From Druceiella hillmani (Eukaryota; Arthropoda; Insecta; Lepidoptera; Hepialidae): 64,000 bases of DNA. Shown here piece by piece: positions 35,934 to 48,356 of this stretch (positions are counted from its first letter, which is position 1; the number at the start of each line of letters is the position of its first letter). Below the pieces are notes generated by a model. That model made no database searches. It had not been told where the DNA came from and saw only the letters and a program-made list of their open reading frames with translations. Made by a program: the position numbers and the translations under genes. Location: contig JAYKKI010000015.1 of the NCBI GenBank assembly GCA_039881145.1, positions 22,871,501 to 22,935,500 on the forward strand, given 5' to 3'.

Positions 35934-38275
35934 TGCCATTGTATTTACTCAAAATATTCATTGGTTAATTTGACCAAGACTGATTGCGTCTATTAATATT
36001 TTTCCTAAAGAAAAGTTTATGCCAAACATGAAAACAAAAATATTTTGTCGTACTAGGTTTAGTTGCTGGTAACACCTTGGAATTTCTCAGCAGCATGCCG
36101 TACATATTAGTTGTACAAACTTTGGATAACTTCTTCAGCACTAGACTTAGAAATGTCCTATTGCGTCACGTGTGCTAATAGCCTGTTTCATCAATTCTTC
36201 TTTGAAAACGCCTACTATGTTTCAAAAGTAGATCGCACACAAGTTCTATTAAATTATCGTGCAAAGACTCGTACAAAATATTAGGTCGTACTCATAATAC
36301 TCACACGGCAGATCTCAGCGATAATATATACACAGTTCAACTCGACTACGTAAAAGCCACATATTTCGTTAAAATTTCTCACTAAAGTTAGTAATGAAAT
36401 ATCTCTTATCCAAAGAGATAAGAAAATTAGCAACTATTTTTATATTTTAATACGAAAGTTGCAAATAAGTTCAGCCTGCAAAATGTTGAAGTCTTTAAAA
36501 ACCGGTTGCGTAATCGCCGCACACTTCAAATGTAAATATCCCATTTTTATTTTGATTTTAGAAATAGAAGGAGAATTGTACAAAGAACCTAAGAAAATTT
36601 CATTGACAAGGATTTTAGGATTTTTTAGGAATTTACGAATTAATTGTCTCAAAATTGTTTATATAAAAAGATGAATGTCATGACTGAGAGCATGACAGAA
36701 ACTAAAATGAACTGGGTTTAACGTACTGGCAACCAGCTATTTAGTGATGTACTGAGTGAATAACAACGGCGATAAAATTATCTATGTTGTTCGTTGTTTT
36801 CAGAATCGATGTTTTTTTTTGTTTTCATTACCTCCCATTTCACGACATCTGACTTTAAGAAATTTAACTCCCAAAAACTTTCGATATTAGTTAATTATGA
36901 ATTAATGAAAAATGAAGTATGGAAGAAATCAAAAACATTCACATTTTTATTTAATACTATTGCTCACGTTTTGAAATGCTTTATTTGTGTTAATTAGATA
37001 TATCCAATAAATTCCTTTTGAATTTTGACGTGTCACTCGTCAGTATTTTTTTTAACCGCTCCTAACTAAATATTTTGGACTCCATTCTACTATAGTAAGT
37101 AACAGAACGTTCATCAAATTTTATTTACATGAAAATTGATAAGTTGTTGAGAAATAGAAAATTATTTGTAACTAAGTTTGCAATAAACGGTAGAAACATT
37201 TAGAAAATTAATTTAGCCTATTATTGAATGGATGGGAAATGGAAAAAAGTAATATCATCTATATACTTTATGTACTCGTACATATTTCAATTATTTAAAG
37301 TTTTTAATCAAAAACAAAAAAAATGCACGTTCTATCCTTACAGGAGTGAAATATGCTCTGGGTTTTATTAATATATATTTTCAATATCAAAATTTAAATT
37401 TGGATATAAACTACCTTATACTAAATAAAAAATTCTATTATCATTCTGAGTTGATAAAACGTTTGGTCAAAATTAAGTTCACAGTTAAGCTTAATTTTTT
37501 CTCTCGGTTTAATAGTGCTATTTAGATTTGAGCCAGTATTTTAAATTCAGTGGAATATTCGTTCTTTTTATTGCTGCCAGTTATCAGAGTTGGTATTGAT
37601 TTTTATGTGGTCCAAAGTGTATTTGAAATAAATATTTTTAGTATCAGGAGATAATTTAACAGTTTTAGTGCATTGAGATAATTTTTGTTAAATGATAATA
37701 CCGAGCCTGAAGCAAGAGTCGCCTCATCACAGGATATAAATTTCAAATAATTTTTTTTTAAAAATATACCGAGAATTTCGAATTTATCAAAATTTCCCAA
37801 ATATCCGCTTAGAGGTTAATGAAACCCCATAATAAAATAATTTTTTACCGTAAGATATTTACTAAACTAATTGATATGGTCTAAAATATATCATTATAAT
37901 ATCTATGCAAGTTCACACATATATTGAAAGTTCGTTGGAGCGATTTAACATTCTTGGACGACTTCTATTTCAATTTATATATAAGAATGAGAGTACGAGT
38001 AAGTGCCAAGTTTTTGGTATGATGTTTTTAAAGTTCTTCACCGATTTCTTTTCAATTCTACCTAATATAGATAACTCAAAACGTATTAAGGTCTTAAAAT
38101 AATAAATTTCTGACTTTGTTTAAAAGCTAATAAGATTCCTAAGCGTTGAGATGAACATTTATGTATTTTTGCCTTAACTTAAATTTGGTTATGTGAAAAT
38201 TACTCTCTATTCTGTTACTTATTTCAAGTATTTTTAATAGAATATTTTAGAAACAAATTAAGTATGTAACTGCAA
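35934..38275. other. AT-rich non-coding DNA with one coding-like stretch
   Basis: On the minus strand around 36280-36080, LYESLHDNLIELVCDLLLKH and, in another frame, SKSSAEEVIQSLYN then YVRHAAEKFQGVTSN read like pieces of a frameshifted protein. I could not place the family. The overlapping frames at 36440-36674 on both strands, and those at 36794, 37603 and 37905, are unrecognised. Confidence 0.35.
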
Positions 38276-38278
38276 ATA

Positions 38279-38322
<44 letters not shown>
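38276..38322. repeat. (TA)n microsatellite
   Basis: About 47 bases of TA dinucleotides with one CATA interruption. Confidence 0.97.
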
Positions 38323-40419
38323 ATATGGAATAAATATCCGTTTAATTTATATATTTACTTGACATTTAATAATCTAAGTTAAACGCATCTGGATTAGAAA
38401 ATAATTTTTGTGTCTGAATTATTGATAAGTGTTTTAAATGTAATCTAATCTGACCTAACTCTATTATTTCATTATGTAAATATGCGTCAGGGAGATTTAA
38501 TTCGTTTCCTGTAAGTTATGTTCGGCTAAAGTTACAAACTAGTTACTGAGTTAGTCCGCCGAGTAGAAATTGTCATGGACGGCAGGGAATAACCTCCTGT
38601 CGACGAAATGAGGCCAGGAGTGAAAAAGGTGCTGTCAGCTTTATTTATTTTTTCTACTGTGGAAGTTTGAGATGTTATAATGTTGAAGAACATTTTTAGG
38701 TCAGCTATTTTTTACAAAGCCTTTTTTGTTGATTGTTCTTTTTAATCTGACAGTTTTGAAATTATTTTGGTATCTTGTTTTCTTGTGAATCGTTTTATAT
38801 TATATAAGAAAGAGTCTTTTAAATTAGCTAAAAAATTGATAATTCAGATATATGAAGATTTCAGCTGTCGTTAATTTTTCGGACATTCTAACGCTTATCA
38901 ACGTTTCTATAATCAAATTCAATAATTGGCTATTGCTTAAATACTTTTGTACCTGTAATAAACACTTGACTTTAATTACATTAAATGTTACAGAAATTAA
39001 TGGTTGTTTGCATGTTTATGCAATGTAGGGAAAGAGGGTAACACAAGGTAACCAGTTTTTTTATTTTAGGAATATTAACAAGATATTTATAGGAAATAGA
39101 GTGTCTCAGGAATAACAATATTATTTATGAACAAAGTATTTTATCCTGGAAATTTATTTTAATATTTGCATGCTCATTACCCAACTTATACATATGCTAC
39201 TCACGTTCTTCGTAGCTAATGACTTTCTCTTTATTCACTCAAGTTTGTATAACTGCGATCATTTTTTTAATACCTGCTAGTGTATAGAACATAATTATAG
39301 ACTTCCAAAGATTTTAAGCTATTCGACCGCATTCACAAAATAATGGTTGAAATATTTCCTGTCTGTATGTTATGATTATTTTAAAATTTAAAACCATTAA
39401 AAATATATATTTTAATTTATGATTTGCTTTATTTCCAAAGATACTGAATTTCTTGAAAATGAGTTCCTATATTAAAATAAAATCCACTCAAAATACATAT
39501 GTTACAACTGAGGAAAAATCATAAACTACTTCTATTTCCAAAAAAGTCTTTTGTCCCTTTTGTATTGAAAATTTTACCACTTAACTTACGCACAAACTTA
39601 CCAATCCACTTTCCAATTCAAACAAACTTTGCATTTCAGATGTTATATTAGAAAGATCTTCAGTAAAATACAATATTTTTATTATATACCGCCAATCTGA
39701 AACCAACCTTCATAAATTAATTTCTGTTTTTAAAATCTAAGCAATTTAAGGGCAAAGTGCAAAGTTTCATATGCACCCTGCCTTGATGGAACTACAAGTA
39801 CTAATTGTTCTCCTTTTGTTTAAAACAATTTTTTTTAACTTTAATTAATTAATTGTTTAAATATTATAGTTTTGTAGGCAGAAGTAGCCCCATGATGGAA
39901 GATAGAAATTAACTGATTGTGAATATTCGGCTGACTGATTTGAAGGTATTTCAATGTATTTGAAGGTTCTTGTTTTGTTTAGAATAAGTTTCGATACATT
40001 AACAGAAATGGTACAGGAGCCAGAGATGGTGAAACATATTAGCATTTTCTTATATTATTGTTTTTAAGGGCAAAGATATCTCAACAAATATCTATGGAAT
40101 ATTGTTGATTAAACTAATTTTTTTATTAAAATTACTTTCAATTTATTAACTTTATTATAACAATAAAAATACTGTTCTTAATAATGGAAGATCTATTTTA
40201 TATGTGAACACATTGATAAAAAACTAATTTAATAATATCTCCGTGGTATATTTTAGGATGTTCGTTACAAGTAAACACAAAGTATTACAACCGATATTAT
40301 GCAAATGCGATAGGAGAGTTGAATATTGTTGGATAAATTTAATTATATTTTACACAAAATTATAAAAAAATCGTAATTATACAAGCTCGGGTTGCTACAA
40401 AGAACGGTAGTGGGAAATA
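38323..40419. other. AT-rich non-coding DNA
   Basis: No gene recognised. A GC-richer patch lies at 38530-38640. Around 40277-40360 the sequence resembles 60306-60390 (TAAACACAAAGTATTACAACC against TAAACACGAAGTATTTCAACC), a possible diverged repeat pair. Confidence 0.45.
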
Positions 40420-40651
40420 AACAATTATTGAATATATTTGGCGTTAATTTTGTAGAAATTCATTATTCACAATTAAATGAAACTACGTGATGTAGTATTA
40501 TTTCTACTTTCTTTAATTTCTTTACCACGACCTAGGTTTCGTTGTATTACAACATCTTTGCTAATATCCCACCTGAAGATGTAATACAACGAAACCTAGG
40601 CCGTGGTAAAGAAATTAAAGAAAGTAGAAATAATACTACATCACGTAGTTT
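40420..40651 (+). mobile_element. Penelope-like terminal repeat, copy 2, inverted duplication
   Basis: It begins with the same block that precedes the repeat in copy 1 (40420-40457, here on the plus strand). Next comes the main terminal-repeat segment in reverse orientation (from 40468, arm 40480-40558), a 17-base spacer, then the same segment in forward orientation (40576-40651). The two arms match over 79 and 76 bases, with a 3-base gap and a single substitution, forming a large hairpin. The forward arm keeps CCACCTGAAGA and GAAACCTAGG but has GCC where copy 1 has GTC, and a shortened stem II. The reversed arm has lost the CTG of the first core. Head-to-head partial copies are typical of Penelope-like retroelements. 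Confidence 0.6.
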
Positions 40652-40772
40652 AGTACTTAGAGTATATAAAAGTTCTACTGAAAAGTTGAGAAAAAAACTT
40701 TATAAACGAAATATCTCATCCGAAGTATTTCTTGAACAGAAACAAAACTTCGCGTGGACAAGAGAAAATTAA
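40652..40772 (+). other. Open frame running out of the Penelope-like repeat
   Basis: A 76-codon plus-strand frame starts inside the inverted repeat at 40542 and continues past it to 40772, with VYKSSTEKLRKKLYKRNIS and VFLEQKQNFAWTREN beyond the repeat. In a Penelope-like element the sequence after the terminal repeat would lead into the reverse-transcriptase frame, but no such motif is visible. This may be unique flanking DNA. Confidence 0.2.
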
Positions 40773-41873
40773 TGGGTAATAGTAACTTCTAGGTAACACA
40801 TCGCCATGTTTACAAGAATGTAAGAAATTTTATTAAATGTATCTAATTTTGCGTAACATCTAGAAGTTTTAATTGGTTGTTTAAATTATTTTCGCGTAAT
40901 GAATTTTTTATACTAGACGTATTTTATATCAGAATTATTGTATGAATTCTCATAAAGTTGGTACCATTTTGTGCACACAAATCAAACTAGAGGAAATAGG
41001 GAATATGGTAGTTGACTCATTCTAAATTTTGATATTTTTCGTGCAATATTGTGAAATATAAGTTAATTAAAAACCAGTCTCGTAAAAAATTCAAAAATTG
41101 ATTGAAAAATGAGCCTTTGAAAATTGAATTGAAAATGACCTCACAACACAATATTGCTGTCCTTCTATAAAGGTTAAATTTAAATTTTTATAACTCGGTA
41201 AATTTTTAAGATTATTAAAAAAAAATTCACTCTTCATCAGCTTGTACTTTGAGATTATGAAGAATAAAATAAAAAAAAATTAGTCAAATACCCAATTATG
41301 TCAAGTTAATGAAAAGAAATCATATATTTAGTATCAGTAAATTAAAACTAAAATCACCTATGTTCTCCAATGGACGAACGCGCACGATCATACATACACA
41401 CATTTACATATATTTTTCCTTCATATACTATGTCACCTCGATGGAGCAAAGGACATCCACGGTACTATATGATATATAAAAATAGATGATTTTTAAAATA
41501 ACGCCAAAAGTCCTAATTAAAAGTTATAATGTTTTTCTGAGTCTACTCTGCACCTTCTTGTCCTTCTCAGCAATTTCCTTATTATAAAGTCAAAATCCAT
41601 TTATTTTTAACAGACATTTTTCTGGAAACTACTTCCTTTCCCTTATTGTCAATAGTAATAATCCAATACTATACGCATGCCATCATGAATTGATAGCAAC
41701 TCATCGTATTGTAATGTGCAATTCTCATGTGAACAATGCAATTGAAAAATTTTCTTATTTATTTTACCTTTTTTCACGGGATTTTATTAGTTTATTAGTA
41801 TGTAATGCAAGAATATGTGCGAATTTAATTTTTTCAAAAATCTAAATGACAAAAAAAAATAAAATAATTATTC
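40773..41873. other. AT-rich non-coding DNA
   Basis: Nothing recognised. The stretch near 41170-41260 (TATAACTCGGTAAATTTTT and following) has the look of a dispersed non-coding repeat, but no second copy was found in the window. Confidence 0.45.
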
Positions 41874-41909
41874 AATAAAATTCCATATTTACGAATATGG
41901 AATTTTATT
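41874..41909. repeat. 16-bp perfect hairpin
   Basis: Arms 41874-41889 and 41894-41909 are exact reverse complements around the loop TACG. Confidence 0.92.
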
Positions 41910-43413
41910 ACTCACGTAGCCAAACAGAAAAGAATATTCTTGATTTTACAATAAGCATTAATGAGGCACTTGAATTTTCTAATAACAAATTGAACTTCTG
42001 TTTCATAAATTTCTTAAAAGCTTTGAAAATAGATTACTTTTGAGATTCATGAAAGCAGAAACGGTTTTTTTAACTTCGTATTTAAATAAATATCTAGCTA
42101 AACTCCAGCTAAACGCTGAGTTGAAATCGAAAAGAAATTGTTTCAATTTTTAAATCAAGCTTACTTTATTGAAAAAGTATAAATAGCATGCTGCTTTTAT
42201 GTTTCGATGTATTGAAAGGTTCCGATTTAATGAACGAAATTCATTAATCTTCCTTTGAAATAATTTTACCGAGTCAGATGTCGACTTTAGTAAAATTATG
42301 TTATCCATGTCGTTATATCTCATGTCGTGTATTTTCTCTTTTCAAAACCAATATCGCTGACTCTAAACACTTTATCAAAATCTTTTAATATTCTAGGACA
42401 ATTTATCTTATTTTGAATTCACAATCTCAACTACTTACCTTCTCGATTACCCTGAGGATTTTTTCAAACTCTACAAATAAATGCAGTACATGTCTGTTGT
42501 TATTATTTCATTAAAAGTGTATTAAGCATTGTCAGTTTCTTACAGTTACTTTCTCTTTTCTTTCATCCTCTCCCTGTTTATATTGGTATTACTTAAATAA
42601 TTAGGTTTACGATTATAATACGTCGTTATTTCTAGTATATCTTCTTCATTTACCTTTTTTATATAGTATATACCTTATTATACTTACACCATACTTCCAT
42701 TGACTAAATTAGATTGAATAAAAAAGATATAATTCGTTGTAGGTAACAATACACACGTGATTATTCCACTTAAAAAAAATATAGAAAAATTGTTTTAAAT
42801 ATCAGTACTGATAGTTATAATTCTAATATAAATAAAATACGTGGTAAGAGTCACTCAAAAATGAATTAGCTATATTGTTTCAAGAGGAAGAATAAAAAAA
42901 CAGGGCACCTTAAAATCTTTTTTTTGAATTGGTAACTTGGGAAAACAAAATTAACAAATAAGAAAATAATTCCAACGATAAAAGTAAAAAAATTAAAAAA
43001 ACTAAAATTAATTACAGCGAAACCCTGACCGAAAGTGACTTTTAGTAAAAAACTTTATTAATTTTTTGAACAAAATTTAAGTGTTACTTTATTATATAAA
43101 TAACGAAGCGTCGTCTTGTTATAGAAACTCTGTAAGAAGTTATTTTTGTTGTATGCCTTTATCTACCTATTTAGTTTACATGGCGTGTCTGCCTATGCGA
43201 CACGACACAAAATAAATATTAAATAATTATTAGTGTATATTAACTTAATTAATTACTGTGGTTTCAATTAAAGAATGAAATCAAATATAGAGTCAGGTCA
43301 GGAGAAAGTAATATTTTTCAAAATTAAATAAGCTTGTGTGAAAGTGCCGTAAGTGTTTTGAGTGTGTTGATTAAAGTAGAGTTTAGAACGATTTTCATTC
43401 ATTCATCAGTAGC
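41910..43413. other. AT-rich non-coding DNA
   Basis: No gene recognised. On the minus strand near 42434 a strong donor-like AAGGTAAGTAG follows, about 33 bases upstream, a T-rich TATTTGTAG acceptor-like site. This is too short and isolated to call an exon. Confidence 0.45.
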
Positions 43414-44270
43414 TCAACAGTCCTCGATAGACACTGGGTTTCTCAGATTGTTCCAACCCCTCATTCTGGGGGCCACGTTTTTCCAGTTTGTTATGTTAAG
43501 AGCATCGAAAACAATTTGTAGGCAGTCCGCCCATCTTAATTTGGGTTTCCTCTTCCTCTTGAGCCAGTTTTTTTGGCCAAAAAAATTCGTTTGGTCGTTC
43601 TAATTTCCTTCATTTTAATTATATTGCCGGCCCATACGTTGAATTTTAATAAATTTTATTATATCTGGTTCTTTAAATATGCGATAAAGTTCGGCATCTC
43701 TTCTCCAAAATCCATTGTAAAAGAACTCATCGAAGAAGGATATGAGGATTTTTCGTTGAAAATTGTAAGGGTTTTTTCGCCAGTTTGGGATAATGTCCAC
43801 GTTTCAGATGCATATGTCGGTATTAAACTGATTAATCTTTTATATAATAGTAGTTTAGTGTCTCTTCTGATATTATTAGTTCAAGAAAGCATCTGTTCGC
43901 TGCAGTTGTTCGTTTCCTCAATTCTGGAGTAAAATAGTTGCTAGTGTTGATTTCATATCTAAGGTAGATGAAGGAATTCACCCTTTAATTACCGATTTTA
44001 AAAAGCGCAGAGAAGTCAGAGTTAGTCACAAAATGCATGTAATTGGTTTTTGTCTGGTTTATTGAGAGTACATTTTTGGCCTCTGTTTTTAGTGCTAGAA
44101 ATTTCTGTTTGAAGTCTTTTTGAGTTCTGGAAATAATGTCAATATCATCCGCATATGCAAAAATTTGTACAGGTTTAAAGAAGATCTCCTTGTGTTGATT
44201 TTTGAATTTCTAATAATCTTCTCAAGAGCAATGTTGAAAAGAAGATACGCTAATGCATCGCATTACTCAA
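43414..44270 (-). pseudogene. Non-LTR retrotransposon (LINE) reverse-transcriptase remnant
   Basis: The minus strand holds the second half of a LINE reverse transcriptase. CDALAYLLFNIALE (44262-44221) is the conserved Q-G-D-x-L-A-x-L-L-F-N-I-A-L-E block. EIFFKPVQIFAYADDIDII with SRTQKDF (about 44190-44110) carries the intact catalytic Y-A-D-D. VNSFIYLRYEIN and RTTAANRCFLEL follow, then LIPTYASETWTLSQTGEKTL, FWRRDAELYRIFKEPDIIKF and IKIQRM. The C-terminus is KRKPKLRWADCLQIVFDALN, then ITNWKNVAPRMRGW, ending at a TGA at 43414-43416. The spacing is nearly full for this half (about 285 codons), but at least three frameshifts and several stops are present. The endonuclease and N-terminal half are missing, consistent with 5' truncation. 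The motifs suit APE-type LINEs of insects; the clade was not settled. Open frames on the plus strand at 43334-43932 are antisense shadows. Confidence 0.88.
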
Positions 44271-44529
44271 AAAAGTGACGAAAAAAAATTGTAAACGAAA
44301 GTCGTAGCATTTTGAACTGCTGTCATTTTGAAATTATATTATTAATTGTATCCATCTAAACACTTAATCTGGACCTTTATTACTTTCTATTCTGATTGAA
44401 TTAGAAATGTGGCTTAAAGAGTGAATGAAAATGTTGTTACATATCATATATATTTATTTTCCAACCATTAATTGTTGCCTGGGAAGTCAATATAGGGTTC
44501 TAAAAGTAAAATGTTTTTCAATATCTATA

Positions 44530-44710
44530 CCTGTTACCTTAGAATATGGAGTAATCCAGAAGGCGCATACGCAGAAATCACTTTGCGGTCGCGGTGAAGC
44601 CAAAAATCGGTGGATGGGGCACCGTGCTGAGCCTACTAGCGCACTCCTCCAACCCGCACGGTGTTACCAGCAGAATAAATTTACCCACGGACTTCAGGAA
44701 ATCGACGCAT
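44530..44710. other. GC-rich island, unassigned
   Basis: A compositional island (CTTTGCGGTCGCGGTGAAGCC, GGGGCACCGTGCTGAGCC, CAACCCGCACGGTG). It lies within a 119-codon plus-strand frame (44425-44784) containing KSLCGRGEAKNRWMGHRAEP. The product matches no family known to me. The island may be a SINE, MITE or exon. It lies upstream of the LINE remnant but shows no LINE motif. Confidence 0.25.
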
Positions 44711-44784
44711 ATGAATATTCACATATAACAGCAGAAGGATTCAGATTTGCTTCAATTTATATGGGCATGCCTTGGCTTATATGA

Positions 44785-46153
44785 AGTATTATTAAGACCG
44801 CCATGATGATAGAATTTTAATCTAAAATGTTTATTCTGACCACAACCAATGGCCAAAGTACTTAGATTAAAATTATTTAAAAACTTTGTCACATATTACT
44901 ATTTTATTCATCACTTAACACTTTTAATACAAAAAGAAAACAATTATCTTAGGGTCTTAAAGTAAAAAGGAATGTGAAAAAGCCCATAATAAAAGTTTGA
45001 AAATATTCGATTTCATACTGAATAAATTCAAAATAGGACGAAACAATAATTGAAATTATTTCTTCATATTTTAAACAATATCGGTTCACATTTTTCAAGA
45101 AATTAAAGAAGACGGCGGAAATGAATGAATGTAATATGTGTTTCTTGTGGTAATCCTACATATAGTGATTATATACGCAATACGTAAAATATTCTAAACT
45201 TGAATATGATAACGGGAATTCAAACGTTATACTAAATTCTCCAACGACATTTTGTATATCCCAATTTTTTTATAAATACAATTTTACATTTTTCAGTATC
45301 GAGCAATTAAGATGTTTTAATTTGGGTAAACAATTTTTTAAGAGGTAACAACACCAATAAAAATGGTGCACTTATGTTGATAAAAATCTACTTCGATATT
45401 TTAAAATTGCATAGTTAATTGAAAATTAAATTCAGTAATAGTTTTTACATATGAAAAGTAATCCCCATTTGTTTCTTTTTCAGTCCAGCGATATTTTTGG
45501 AGGTGGGAATGGCACAGGCCGGCATTTTAAGCTATATTGTTACGTAGAAAGCGCATAACCTTTCATAGCTGTGTCTTAAATTGCACTGACAGCCGTGTTT
45601 TGAAACTACCCATTTTATGCGTAGTTTTTTAGACACATTTTCGCGCGTGTTCTCGCCTTCTGGAGTACTCTTTATTCTAAGCCTGTTACACATTGGCTAG
45701 ATGCATGACATCAGCGCCGCAACCCTAGCAACCTCCTCTTTAAGACGTGTAAAGTATACGCTTCAAATTAATGACTGGTAATTGTTTACGTGAATAACAT
45801 AAAAATACCAAAAGACATCAACTGTGGCTTATATTACATGCATTTTTTTATTTTGTTTTCTAAACTATGTGTCAATTACTCTTTTGTTATTTTTTATCGA
45901 AGAAAAATAAGTACAATTTGGATTTTTGATAAAATCGTGTTAAGTCATATTATATTGTTTGTCTTGTTATATATCGTATTACTTTTATTGAGAAACAATA
46001 CCAATATTTTAAATAACCGTACTTAGAATATTAATATTATTACCTTTCAATCACAAATAATTTCGGAAAGAATGCATTTTACAGGAACTATTTCATTTAT
46101 CATTTTATCTAATTTCTTATTTATTATTTAAAATTTTAAAAATTGTAAGAATA
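44785..46153. other. AT-rich non-coding DNA
   Basis: No gene recognised. A slightly GC-richer patch lies at 45480-45740. The 45790-46026 frame is isoleucine/leucine-rich and likely chance. Confidence 0.5.
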
Positions 46154-46159
46154 CATATA

Positions 46160-46200
<41 letters not shown>

Positions 46201-46201
46201 T

Positions 46202-46275
<74 letters not shown>
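46154..46275. repeat. (TA)n microsatellite
   Basis: About 120 bases of TA dinucleotides with GTGTATA, TTTATA and GTATA interruptions. Confidence 0.97.
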
Positions 46276-46277
<2 letters not shown>

Positions 46278-46333
46278 GTCTTGTTTAAAAAAAGGGACCA
46301 GTTCGTGTAATGGTGACTTAAAGAAAAAACTTA

Positions 46334-46372
46334 AAGAAATAAATATATTGATTGTGAGTATATTTATTTCTT
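46334..46372. repeat. 14-bp perfect hairpin
   Basis: Arms AAGAAATAAATATA (46334-46347) and its reverse complement (46359-46372) are separated by 11 bases. Confidence 0.8.
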
Positions 46373-48078
46373 ATTTCTGAAGTATTACTTACTATTTTCA
46401 CTTTAAATTAACAACTATATACATAAATTTAGAATTATATACACACAACAAAAATTTGAAGAGAAATGTTAGTATAAAAAACTAAACAAGAGAAAAATAA
46501 AAACTTGCAAGGTATTAAAAAGTTATAAAATTGTTATATTTGAATATTTAGATTGTGACAAAATGTTTACAAATTTTGTTTTCATGGATCCCTTTACTTA
46601 CTTAATTTTACATTTTTGTTTTGGTAAGTAGTGAAATTTTCATTATTGCCAAAATTCATTCTCAATTTTTTATTTCTAATTCAAGAAATATCATGAACTA
46701 AGGATTTAATAATCAATTTTCCAGGCTGATATTATTGAATGTTTCGTTGATCTTTCATTTAACTTATTTTCTTACTATCACCATTTATATTTATATGCTT
46801 GTTAAATATATAGTATACAGTTTTAAATCTACGGTAAAAATAATGAAGAAAATTTGGAGATAAATGGAGATATTATTGTGGGTACTTTTTTATCCAATCA
46901 ATTTTTCATAATAAAATATTCGCGACCGAGACTTATGGTTTAAAGTACATTGTTTTTTGGGTCATTAAAAAATTAGTGAAATTCAAATTCTTGCTAAACT
47001 GCACTGGTTTCAAAAAGTAAACATAATAATATAAGTAAGTTATTATAACATCTGCGACAATATTTAACTGGCGCCTTTAAATATTTTCATTTTTGCTACA
47101 GCGAGCGCTGCGGTCGATTTCGTTACCCCCACTCTGTAGTTTGCAGCCAGCCAATATCTGTCCAGATATTATAATTAAATATAATTTCGTAAATTTAATC
47201 AAATTTAATCTTTCGAATATCCCTTATTTTCATATAATTCCAAATGATGACCAAATCAGGCTTGGATTAAGAATACTTTAATCAGTTTGTATATTTTGAG
47301 AACTCATGATTTATTGTCTTGTTTGAATTTTCATCTCGAAATTTTTTTTATTATAGACGCCAGATTAGATTATATGTTTATTATTTCATTAAGATATTTT
47401 TTTTCAGTTAACATAAAGGATATTTGTAGAAAATAATCAGCAGTAATTTAATTTAATTGCAAGTGGAATCACCAGGTAAAAAAATTAATATATATAGAAG
47501 TACGCTGTAATATTGTATCACTTTAATTTTTATAAAAAAATGTACAAGAATCGTAAACATTTATAATCGACACAAAAATATATGCAGGAAGTCTATAAGT
47601 AATGGAAGGAATTTAAGGAAGTAAAGCATTTTAGTAATTCAGAGACAAATTGATAAAATAAAATAAATTCGATTTTTAAATTTAATGAATATTATATTAT
47701 AATATAATGTAGATTGTAATGTAATTAATGCCAATTAAAAATGATATTTTTAATAAGGAAAACGACATTGACAAAACATTTTGTTTATGTATAACAATTT
47801 TTTCGATATATTGCAAGTATGAAATTATAAATGGGTATATAATAATTGGCGTTAGGTCGGTAACTGTTAAAGCCAAAAAATTATTTCGGTAACTGATGTT
47901 AACGAAATAATTTTTTCTTATTTTAGTAATAATATTGTTTTTCAATTATGCACCATCTTTACATATCACTTGTCAAAATCGTACATGCAGAGATAAAATT
48001 CCTACCTAATGGGTCCTTCAAGTTTTTGACTAAAAATTGAATAATTCTTCGGTCGCAAACTGAACAGAAGATCGAACT
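46373..48078. other. AT-rich non-coding DNA
   Basis: No gene recognised. A short GC-richer patch at 47095-47150 carries a 62-codon plus-strand frame of no known family. Confidence 0.5.
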
Positions 48079-48129
48079 CCGCATTCATTATCTGTATACC
48101 TTACCTGTGTATGTAGATAATAAATGCGG
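48079..48129. repeat. 15-bp hairpin, one mismatch
   Basis: CCGCATTCATTATCT (48079-48093) pairs with AGATAATAAATGCGG (48115-48129) with one mismatch across a 21-base loop. Confidence 0.8.
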
Positions 48130-48134
48130 GGTAT

Positions 48135-48356
48135 TTATTTTTTTATGACTATAGAAATTGGTCGAAAAGAGGCGTTCCAGATAGTTTTTGGATTCTCCAG
48201 ATTTCTTTTTTCTGGAATGATATAGAAATTTATTGTTCGAAGAACGAAAAGTTTCTCCAACACCCCAGAGATTTCTGGAATAATGACGTGAGTATCAGTA
48301 GCCAACTTATAAATGATTTCCAATATAATTATTTTCGTCAAGTAATTAATAACCAT
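48135..48356 (-). other. Unassigned coding-like open frame, 73 codons
   Basis: The minus-strand frame gives KLATDTHVIIPEISGVLEKL and NLENPKTIWNASFRPISIV, with a residue mix unlike random AT-rich translation. I do not recognise a domain. It may be a decayed element or an exon. Confidence 0.2.

Noticed and set aside
40468..40560. Hammerhead-like core in the reversed arm of Penelope-like copy 2
   Set aside because: The first core has lost its CTG, so the motif is broken; only copy 1 is listed as ribozyme-like.
42425..42480. Possible 33-base micro-exon on the minus strand between an acceptor-like TAG and AAGGTAAGTAG
   Set aside because: The splice-like signals are short and isolated, with no neighbouring exon to join.
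43334..43932. Two plus-strand open frames of 89 and 119 codons
   Set aside because: They are antisense to the LINE reverse-transcriptase remnant, whose minus-strand motifs explain the sequence.
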